This document shows positions 57,794-64,000 of a stretch of DNA of 64,000 nucleotides, in pieces. The translations under genes and the position numbers were made by a program. Source of the DNA: Pseudoalteromonas arctica A 37-1-2 (GTDB taxonomy: Bacteria; Pseudomonadota; Gammaproteobacteria; Enterobacterales; Alteromonadaceae). Within the stretch, counting starts at the first letter, position 1; every line of letters begins with the position of its first letter. The notes beneath the pieces were generated by a model, which was not told the DNA's origin, made no database searches, and saw nothing but the letters and a program-made list of their open reading frames with translations. The DNA lies in the NCBI RefSeq assembly GCF_000238395.3, contig NZ_CP011025.1, forward strand, positions 3,100,001 to 3,164,000, written 5' to 3'.

Positions 57794-58567
57794 ATGTTTT
57801 TGCGTGTTTTATTAAGTGCTTTTGTATTTATTTTATATAGCCCCCTGTGTAACGCCGATTCGGTTACTTTTATAGCTGAAGACCTTCCTCCTTATCACTT
57901 TAAAAATCAGCAAGGTGAAGTAAGCGGCGCTTTAGTCGACATTGCCAAAGCAGTTGTGAAGCAAACAAACTTAACCGCTAATTTTGAAATAATGCCTATG
58001 GCCCGCGTTTTTAAAGAGCATAAAACAAATACCAACGCCATAATGTTGTCTTTGTTAAAAACCCCAGAGCGGATTAATAAATATACATGGTTAGGCGAAG
58101 TGTATTTTGCAGATGCTTATTTAATTAGCTTAAAAAGCCATGTAGATGAAGTTGTTCACTTAAATTTTGCTAAAGAGTATAAAGTAGCAACCATTCGTGG
58201 CTACCTGAGCGAAGCCTACTTAAAACAAAAAGGCTTTACCGAAAATAACAATTTAATACTGGTCAGTTACTATAATCAACTTTGGCAAATGCTTTATAAA
58301 AACCGGATCGACTTTGTAGTAACTAATACACTTACACTTAATAACGAGCTAAAAAGCCTAGGACTCGATCCTAGCCTAATAACAAAACGAATTCATTTAA
58401 GCGATCTTCCCTCCTCACTTAATTTTGCAGCAAGTAATCAACTTAATCCTAAAACAGCTAAAGCACTCTCTGACGCATTAAGTAACATTAAAGAAAATGG
58501 TGAATATCATGCCATTTTAAACAAGTGGAAACTTTTATTACCAAACACGACTAACTTGCAGCACTAA
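57794..58567 (+). CDS. Periplasmic solute-binding protein, family 3-like
   Basis: A signal peptide (about residues 1-21, MFLRVLLSAFVFILYSPLCNADS) precedes a type II periplasmic-binding fold: VTFIAEDLPPYHFKNQQGEVSGALVDIAKAVV, then the AMPMARVFKEHK-type and GYLSEAYLKQKGF segments. Members bind amino acids or other small molecules for transport or sensing. No permease gene is next to it. ATG at 57794 is preferred over the upstream in-frame start at 57767, since it begins the signal peptide. Ligand unknown. Confidence 0.75.
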   Translation: MFLRVLLSAFVFILYSPLCNADSVTFIAEDLPPYHFKNQQGEVSGALVDIAKAVVKQTNLTANFEIMPMARVFKEHKTNTNAIMLSLLKTPERINKYTWLGEVYFADAYLISLKSHVDEVVHLNFAKEYKVATIRGYLSEAYLKQKGFTENNNLILVSYYNQLWQMLYKNRIDFVVTNTLTLNNELKSLGLDPSLITKRIHLSDLPSSLNFAASNQLNPKTAKALSDALSNIKENGEYHAILNKWKLLLPNTTNLQH

Positions 58568-58923
58568 CCATAGTTAAAGCCCGACATTAGTTATTGGCAG
58601 TGGTTATTTAGTTATTTGCTAAACGCGGCAAAGCAAACTACAAAATTAAAAATCTCCTCCCCTCCAAAATAGACTACACCTTAGCGTCAAAATCTACGTT
58701 AAACATCACTAAGTAAATAGCTAAGCACATAAAAAGTACATACCGCAAACACTTCCATAAAAGCCGTTAAAAAACACCCAAACCAAATTGGTATAACAAA
58801 AAATCATTTAAAAAATATTTAATTTCACTAATTGGTAAGTTTTAATTGTTAAATTGGTATGCTAGATTGAGATTAAGCGATGCCTGTACCGCACAATTTT
58901 TACTTCATCACACAGAGACAATA
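58568..58923 (+). promoter_or_regulatory. Alginate-lyase upstream region with half-palindromes
   Basis: No gene in 356 bases. Two copies of aaattggtat occur, followed by ataacaaaaaa (about 58784-58804) and by gctagatt (about 58846-58863), and a third partial copy, taattggtaag, lies between them. They match one half of the GntR-type ExuR/UxuR-like palindrome aaattggtataccaattt and part of the other half. This suggests a uronate- or alginate-responsive repressor. The promoter itself could not be fixed. Confidence 0.45.
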
Positions 58924-60021
58924 ATGATAAAAAATACATCCACATTTAAACTTACGGCTTTAGCCGTTATCACCCCTTTACTTTTTACCGCTTGTTCAAG
59001 TACCCAAAGCACTAATCAGCAAAGCGATGCGCCGGTACCTGCAACAAAGTTTGATTTATCACACTGGAAAATAAATGTACCAGTAGATTTAAACAACGAC
59101 GGTAAAATTGATGAAATAGATGTAGAAGAAATTCAGACTTACGCACACCCTGATTTTTTCTACCTTGATGAAAAAGGCTACATGGTATTTACCTCTCCTA
59201 ATAAAGCACTTACAAGCGCTAACTCTACCAATACCCGTAGCGAACTGAGACAAATGATCCGGGGATCAAATACTAAAATTAAAACAAATAACCCGGGTAA
59301 TAACTTTGCGTTGGCTGCTCATCCTTTAGCTGAAAAGTTTGGTGCTGAAGGCGGAAAAATGCAGGCTACATTAAAAGTAGACCATGTTGCATTAAGAGCT
59401 AAAAACTCAGATAGAGATGCTGCATTTTCTGTTGTAGTTGGGCAAATACATGCAGAAAAGAACAAAGCTCTTGTCGCAGAAAATTCTGGATTTGGCTGGG
59501 GTAATGAACCACTTAAAATATACTATAAGAAATGGCCAAACCATAAAACAGGCTCTGTATTTTGGAACTACGAGCGAAACTTACCAAAAGCAGATCCTGA
59601 CCGTACAGACATTGCTTACCCTGTATGGGGTAACACATGGGAAAATCCTAATGAACCTGGTTCTGAAGGTATTGCGTTAGGTGAAGATTTTAGCTACACA
59701 ATAAATGTATATAAAAATACAATGTATTTAACGTTCACTGCAGAAGGTAAGCCAGACGTAAATTACTCGATAAATCTTGCTAATAACGTTGATGCTTATG
59801 GCAAAGTAGACAAAAAAGATCATCCCCTTGGTTATGCTGGTGATTCTAATTACTTCAAAGCCGGTGCATACAATCAATGTAGTACCAAAGACGCTCCAGG
59901 TCGTTGGTATGCCGCATGTTTAGGTACTGGCGATTGGACTACAGATAAACAAAATGGCGATTACGCTCAAGTAAGCTTTAGTAAACTAGAGTTAAGCCCA
60001 GCGACACCGCCAACAAAATAA
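58924..60021 (+). CDS. PL7 alginate lyase lipoprotein
   Basis: A 366-residue polysaccharide lyase of family 7. Signal peptide with lipobox LLFTAC (Cys24, Ser at +2; outer-membrane sorting). The three PL7 motifs are R(S/T)ELRQ at 105-110 (RSELRQ), QIH at 174-176, and YFKAGAYNQC near the C-terminus. An EF-hand-like loop D55-x-N57-x-D59-G60-x-I-D63-x-x-D66 is near the N-terminus and may bind calcium. It cleaves alginate by beta-elimination at the cell surface. ATG 58924 begins the signal peptide. Confidence 0.92.
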   Translation: MIKNTSTFKLTALAVITPLLFTACSSTQSTNQQSDAPVPATKFDLSHWKINVPVDLNNDGKIDEIDVEEIQTYAHPDFFYLDEKGYMVFTSPNKALTSANSTNTRSELRQMIRGSNTKIKTNNPGNNFALAAHPLAEKFGAEGGKMQATLKVDHVALRAKNSDRDAAFSVVVGQIHAEKNKALVAENSGFGWGNEPLKIYYKKWPNHKTGSVFWNYERNLPKADPDRTDIAYPVWGNTWENPNEPGSEGIALGEDFSYTINVYKNTMYLTFTAEGKPDVNYSINLANNVDAYGKVDKKDHPLGYAGDSNYFKAGAYNQCSTKDAPGRWYAACLGTGDWTTDKQNGDYAQVSFSKLELSPATPPTK

Positions 60022-60423
60022 CTAGGCTAGTACAGCCTCAGATAAGTAATTTTTTAGTGATGTAAACAATGGCGTTGGTAGATTATTAATATCGCACCAG
60101 CGCCACTTTAAACATTTATTAGGCTCTTTAAGCTCAGGCTCTCCGCCTTCAAAGTCAGCTTTTACATACAACGTAATATAGTGCTTGTTCTCTGCTGTAA
60201 AAATATCATTGGTAAAATCAAGCTTAGTAATTTTACTTACCTTTAAACCTGTTTCTTCAAACACTTCTCGTATTGCACATTGCTCAACACTTTCACCAAA
60301 CTCTAAATGTCCACCAGGTGTTGCCCATGTATTAGCACCATGCGCGCCAATGCGCTCACCTAGTAAAATTGTGTTTTGATGCTTTATGATAACCGCCACA
60401 CCAACTCTTACTACGTTACTCAT
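60022..60423 (-). CDS. Nudix hydrolase
   Basis: A 133-residue Nudix protein that hydrolyses nucleoside diphosphate-linked substrates. The Nudix box reads GGHLEFGESVEQCAIREVFEETGL, with the catalytic REVFEE glutamates. The start is placed at ATG 60423 (MSNVVRVGVAVI), the normal beginning for the family; upstream in-frame positions up to 60588 are not supported. Its stop abuts the alginate-lyase stop with no gap. Closest style is MutT/NUDT15-like, substrate unknown. Confidence 0.85.
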   Translation of the reverse strand: MSNVVRVGVAVIIKHQNTILLGERIGAHGANTWATPGGHLEFGESVEQCAIREVFEETGLKVSKITKLDFTNDIFTAENKHYITLYVKADFEGGEPELKEPNKCLKWRWCDINNLPTPLFTSLKNYLSEAVLA

Positions 60424-60609
60424 ATCGTATTTTCTCTTATTTTTACTGCCTGCCATGCTGAACCACACGCTTTGTATTGTCAATTTTGTATTTTTAAAAC
60501 CAGTATATTGATTAACTTTTAGCCGACCAAGGTCGAATAGCTTGCTTGCTAAAAAAAGCCTACATTTTGTAAGGTCTCTCACACACAAATTTAGCTTTAG
60601 GAGCCTTAC

Positions 60610-62493
60610 ATGTCAGGCAAATATAAACAGCAATATAATGCCTTTAAGCAAAACCCAGCCCAATTTTGGCTCGAACAAAGTAAAAATATTCCGTGGTATA
60701 AAACCCCCACAAAAGCATACACACAAGACGACGACGGGCTTTATCATTGGTTTAGCGACGGGCAATTAAACACCAGTTTTTTAGCGCTAGACCAACACGT
60801 TATTGCCGGATTTGGCGAGCAAACTGCACTGATTTACGACTCCCCAGTCACTAATACAAAGCAAACTTATAGCTACTCACAACTACAACAAGAAGTTGCT
60901 AAATTTGCAGGCGTCATACAATCGTTAGGTGTTACAAAAGGCGACCGCGTTGTTATTTATATGCCAATGATCCCACAGGCGGTTATTGGTATGTTGGCGT
61001 GCGCTCGTCTTGGTGCTATTCATTCGGTGGTATTTGGTGGTTTTGCTGCACACGAATTGGCTGTACGCATTGATGATGCCAAGCCTAAACTTATACTGAG
61101 CGCCTCATGCGGTGTTGAAGTAAACAGCGTTATTGAATACAAACCACTTATTGATAACGCAATAGAGCTTGCTGCGCACAAAGTAGAGCACTGCGTTATT
61201 TATCAGCGTCCACAAGTCAGGGCCACTCTTGAGCCTAAACGAGACATAGATTGGACTCAGGCAATGCAAACGGCTGCAAGCGCAGATCCGGTGCCTGTAA
61301 ATGGTGACGATCCGCTTTATATTTTATATACCTCAGGCACGACAGGCACACCCAAAGGCGTAGTACGCGAAAATGGCGGTCACGCGGTGGCAATGCAATA
61401 CAGCATGGCAACCGTTTATGGTATGAAGCCCGGCGACGTATTTTGGGCAGCGTCTGACATTGGCTGGGTAGTTGGGCACTCTTATATAGTTTACGCACCG
61501 CTAATGTATCGCTGCGCGACCGTATTATATGAAGGTAAACCGGTTAAAACGCCCGATGCCAGTGCATTTTGGCGCGTGGTTGAAGAATATAAAGTAAATG
61601 CATTATTTAGTGCCCCCACTGCATTTAGAGCGATTAAAAAAGAAGACCCAAATGCCGATGGTTTTAATCAATACGATACCTCTAGCTTAAAACGTTTGTT
61701 TTTAGCAGGCGAGCGGTTAGATCCTCCCACTTACGAGTGGCTTAAAGAAAAAACCAAACTGCCAGTGCTCGATCATTGGTGGCAAACCGAAACCGGCTGG
61801 GCTATTGCTTGTAACCCTGTAGGGCTTGAGTACTTAGCAACAAAACCTGGTAGTTCTACCGTCCCTACTCCAGGTTTTGACGTGCGAATATTAGATATGG
61901 ATGGCAATGAATGCGCAGCTAACGAGCAAGGCGCCGTGGTAATTAAACTGCCACTTCCACCAGGTTGCCTACCAACAATTTGGCAAGATACCTCGCGTTT
62001 TAAAGCAAGCTACCTAAATGAATACGAAGGTTATTATTTATCTGGCGATGGTGGTTATATTGATGAAGACGGCTACCTATTTATTATGGGCAGAACCGAC
62101 GACGTTATAAATGTAGCAGGGCATAGGCTTTCTACCGGCGAAATGGAAGAGATAGTAGCCGCGCACCCTGCTGTTGCTGAATGCGCTGTTTTTGGCGTGA
62201 ACGATCCCCTAAAAGGGCAACTCCCTATGGGAATGATCGTGCTTAAAAATGATTTTATGGGCTCAAGTACCGACGTAGAACAAGCGCTTGTTTTAAGTGT
62301 TCGTAATCAGATTGGCGCTATTGCGTGCCTTAAAAATATAGTTAGCGTAGATAGGTTGCCCAAAACACGCTCGGGTAAAATACTGCGTAAAAATTTACGT
62401 CAACTAGTTGATGGCGAAGAGCTACAAATACCTTCAACCATAGATGATGCCAGTATCTTTGAAGAAATAAACCAACAACTAACACAAAGATAA
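60610..62493 (+). CDS. prpE: Propionyl-CoA synthetase
   Basis: An acyl-CoA synthetase of 627 residues. It adenylates propionate (or a similar short acid) and then transfers it to CoA. The AMP-binding signature YTSGTTGTPKGVVREN, the WWQTETGWAIACNP motif, the GRTDDVINVAGHRLSTGEMEE hinge and the C-terminal catalytic lysine in SGKILRKNLRQ are present. A PrpE-type N-terminus (PAQFWLEQSKNIPWYKTP) distinguishes it from Acs. ggag (about 60600-60603) precedes the ATG. No prpBCD are in the window. Confidence 0.88.
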   Translation: MSGKYKQQYNAFKQNPAQFWLEQSKNIPWYKTPTKAYTQDDDGLYHWFSDGQLNTSFLALDQHVIAGFGEQTALIYDSPVTNTKQTYSYSQLQQEVAKFAGVIQSLGVTKGDRVVIYMPMIPQAVIGMLACARLGAIHSVVFGGFAAHELAVRIDDAKPKLILSASCGVEVNSVIEYKPLIDNAIELAAHKVEHCVIYQRPQVRATLEPKRDIDWTQAMQTAASADPVPVNGDDPLYILYTSGTTGTPKGVVRENGGHAVAMQYSMATVYGMKPGDVFWAASDIGWVVGHSYIVYAPLMYRCATVLYEGKPVKTPDASAFWRVVEEYKVNALFSAPTAFRAIKKEDPNADGFNQYDTSSLKRLFLAGERLDPPTYEWLKEKTKLPVLDHWWQTETGWAIACNPVGLEYLATKPGSSTVPTPGFDVRILDMDGNECAANEQGAVVIKLPLPPGCLPTIWQDTSRFKASYLNEYEGYYLSGDGGYIDEDGYLFIMGRTDDVINVAGHRLSTGEMEEIVAAHPAVAECAVFGVNDPLKGQLPMGMIVLKNDFMGSSTDVEQALVLSVRNQIGAIACLKNIVSVDRLPKTRSGKILRKNLRQLVDGEELQIPSTIDDASIFEEINQQLTQR

Positions 62494-62510
62494 ACCCAAC
62501 CAACCTATCT

Positions 62511-62536
62511 AAAGCCATTTTTATAATGGCTTTTTA
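62511..62536 (+). terminator. Terminator of prpE
   Basis: aaagccattt-ttataatggcttttt-type stem with a T-run, 18 bases past the prpE stop. Confidence 0.88.
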
Positions 62537-62563
62537 TTTCATCCTTATATTTGATCCTTTTAC

Positions 62564-62606
62564 TTAGGTTTAGGTTTAGGCTTAAGTTTTAAGTTTTAAG
62601 TTTTAA
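62564..62606. repeat. Short tandem repeat tract before the MBL gene
   Basis: ggttta-type hexamers recur about three times (62564-62580) and aagtttt-type heptamers three times (62584-62606). Both lie 90-130 bases before the ATG at 62695. Confidence 0.6.
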
Positions 62607-62694
62607 TTTAACTAGCAACTGAAATTTTTTACAGCTTTATGCTTTCTTCTTTTAATAGCGTTATTAATTTAATCAATTTTAAAAGGAATGGTGT

Positions 62695-63552
62695 ATGCCC
62701 CGCTTGCTACAAAAACTATTAACTACAGCCCTATTATTTATAGGCTTTGCCACACAAGCCTATGAAATAGAAGACTTAGGGGACGGCTTACACCGCTTTA
62801 TAGACGACAGACACCGCTCAGTATTTTTAATCACTCCTGAGGGCGCAATTGTTACCGACCCACTTAATAAAAAAGCCGCCACATGGTTAAACGAGCAAAT
62901 TAAAACTCGCTTTAACGTGCCTGTAAAATATGTAATTTATAGCCATAATCATAGCGATCATATTTACGGCGCCGAGGTATTTAAAAGCCCGCACACCACT
63001 TTTATAGCGAATAAACTCGCTGCGCAAGATATTAAAAACACACAAATGAAAACAGTAACGCCCAGCCTTACTTTTGATGATGAGCTACTACTTACCCTTG
63101 GTGATTCCACAGTAAAGCTTAACTACCACGGTCCAAACGATGGTCGTGGTTCGGTTAGTATATTATTCGAAAAGCAAAAAACGTTATTTGTAGTTGATTG
63201 GATTGTTATTGGCAGAATGCCGTGGCAAAAACTGTGGAGTTACGATATTCAAGGCATGATTAACTCAACCCAAGCGGTACTCAAATATGACTTTGATACT
63301 TTTGTAGGTGGTCATGCCGATATCGGCAGTAAAGCAGATGTAGCGCGTTACTTAAGTTATTTAGAGCTTTTGTATAGCCAAGTAACCGCAGGCGTTTTAG
63401 CCGGTAATACACTTGACGAAATTAAACAAAATGTAAAATTAGACCAATTTAGTGACTTTAAACAGTTTGATGCATGGTTACCGCTTAACATAGAAGGCGT
63501 GTACGAGCGTTTAATGGAAGAGTCTGGTATGGGTTGGCGCAGCGATTTATAA
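62695..63552 (+). CDS. Periplasmic metallo-beta-lactamase-fold hydrolase
   Basis: A 285-residue MBL-fold protein with a signal peptide (about 1-21, cleaved near TQA). The metal-binding motif is SHNHSDH near residue 85, followed by a GGHADIG segment holding a later histidine and an expected Asp in VVDWIV. It resembles the stand-alone periplasmic MBL hydrolases of marine bacteria (quinoprotein-relay/SoxH-type) rather than true beta-lactamases. Substrate unknown. It has a purine-rich site (aaggaat) before the ATG. Confidence 0.8.
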   Translation: MPRLLQKLLTTALLFIGFATQAYEIEDLGDGLHRFIDDRHRSVFLITPEGAIVTDPLNKKAATWLNEQIKTRFNVPVKYVIYSHNHSDHIYGAEVFKSPHTTFIANKLAAQDIKNTQMKTVTPSLTFDDELLLTLGDSTVKLNYHGPNDGRGSVSILFEKQKTLFVVDWIVIGRMPWQKLWSYDIQGMINSTQAVLKYDFDTFVGGHADIGSKADVARYLSYLELLYSQVTAGVLAGNTLDEIKQNVKLDQFSDFKQFDAWLPLNIEGVYERLMEESGMGWRSDL

Positions 63553-63601
63553 GTTTGAACTCAGCGGACTAAGCTCTGAGCTCTAAACTCAATATTATAA
63601 G

Positions 63602-63635
63602 CATTGGTATTGGCGTATTTAACGCAGTACCAATG
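63602..63635. repeat. Compound hairpin cattggta...taccaatg
   Basis: cattggta (63602-63609) and taccaatg (63628-63635) are exact complements, with an inner gcgt/acgc stem. It lies 50 bases past the MBL stop. No T-run follows, so it is not a typical terminator. Confidence 0.55.
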
Positions 63636-63679
63636 TACCTATTAATTAGTTAAATAGACGTCAAACGCCATATAAACCA

Positions 63680-64000
63680 CCTTTACAATGTCCTAGCGCG
63701 GTTTTTATATTTCAAATCTAAGTAACCAGAGTTCATATATGGTCTCCTCCAGTATTGCAAGGTGTCATTCAACGATAGCAGGGACAGGTTTGCTGTCATA
63801 TATACGGTCTTTTAGTGAAGATTATTACTTCTGACCTTGATGTAATCCGCGCATATTGTCCTGATCAGGTTATCGGTATTTACTACCACTGAACTCTATA
63901 GGTTTTCAATATGCAGGTTTGACCTGTTATGTCATCGTTTTAGCCACTTACGCAATTCTTTGAAGAGTATTTATACGGGTGAGTAACTCTCACCTGAAGC
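63680..64000. other. Gene-free, hairpin-rich tract at the window edge
   Basis: No gene is supported. Strong short stems recur: gacag/ctgtc (63783-63797), the palindrome cctgatcagg (near 63860), caggt/acctg (near 63915-63930) and ggtgag/ctcacc (63978-63994). On the minus strand a perfect ggaggag (63744-63750) stands 7 bases before an ATG at 63736, but the frame ends after 17 codons. Composition is less AT-rich than nearby spacers. It may be a structured RNA or the eroded end of a mobile element, cut by the window boundary. Confidence 0.4.

Noticed and set aside
63683..63736. A 17-codon leftward frame with a perfect ggaggag site
   Set aside because: Too short and unsupported by any homology; it may be chance within a structured tract. 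Recorded only as part of the edge feature.
63970..64000. cgggtgagtaa word resembling a 16S rRNA segment
   Set aside because: The match is short and the neighbouring bases do not follow 16S rRNA; it is part of a small hairpin.

Overview
The window reads as a chromosomal segment of a marine gammaproteobacterium, most probably Pseudoalteromonas (order Alteromonadales). The genus call is an inference. It rests on the AT-rich coding style, the gene order sfsA-dksA-gluQ-pcnB-folK-panB-panC, the epd-pgk-fba operon, a GH2 beta-galactosidase of the kind I recall from cold-adapted Pseudoalteromonas, and an alginate lyase. No rRNA, tRNA, intact insertion sequence, prophage or CRISPR array was seen.

Layout. 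1-11.2 kb holds housekeeping genes: rdgC, a small membrane protein, a Crp-like regulator, a phosphoribosyltransferase, pepB, then sfsA-dksA-gluQ-pcnB-folK-panB-panC and a cysteine-patterned lipoprotein. 11.3-14.7 kb is the phosphate-starvation unit pstS/phoR/phoB, with Pho boxes before pstS and phoB and a MITE-like element abutting the pstS stop codon. 14.7-15.3 kb is a non-coding tract with a previously unremarked array of GATC-headed 20-mers in two opposed blocks. 15.3-18.8 kb is the central-carbon operon epd-pgk-fba. 19-22.6 kb has a thiol peroxidase-like gene, a SIMPL protein, a DUF3644/HEPN-like gene that looks acquired, and a DEDDh exonuclease. 22.6-30.4 kb looks like an acetate unit: a cNMP/CBS/nucleotidyltransferase protein, actP, its small partner, and the divergent CrbS-type symporter-kinase.

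30.5-37.8 kb carries membrane and envelope proteins of unknown role plus a diguanylate cyclase. 37.9-46 kb is a metal/metalloid island: czcCBA with a His/Cys-rich leader protein under a classic 19-bp-spacer MerR-type promoter, then a divergent ArsR/permease pair with its own palindromic operator. 46-50 kb is lacZ with a divergent AraC regulator. 50-58.6 kb holds yqhD/yqhC, small membrane proteins (including a tandem paralogous pair), a fatty-acid hydroxylase/SRPBCC pair with an AraC regulator, and a solute-binding protein. 58.6-63.6 kb has a PL7 alginate lyase lipoprotein, a Nudix hydrolase, propionyl-CoA synthetase and a metallo-beta-lactamase-fold protein. The last ~300 bases hold no gene but several strong hairpins.

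Main observations: the inverted GATC-iteron array at 14850-15207; a pcnB that appears to start at AUU exactly where E. coli pcnB does; the mirror-symmetric cysteine lipoprotein after panC; the HEPN-like singleton; and the structured tract at the right edge. Coordinates and translations were read by eye. All family assignments come from remembered motifs and homologues, not from database searches.
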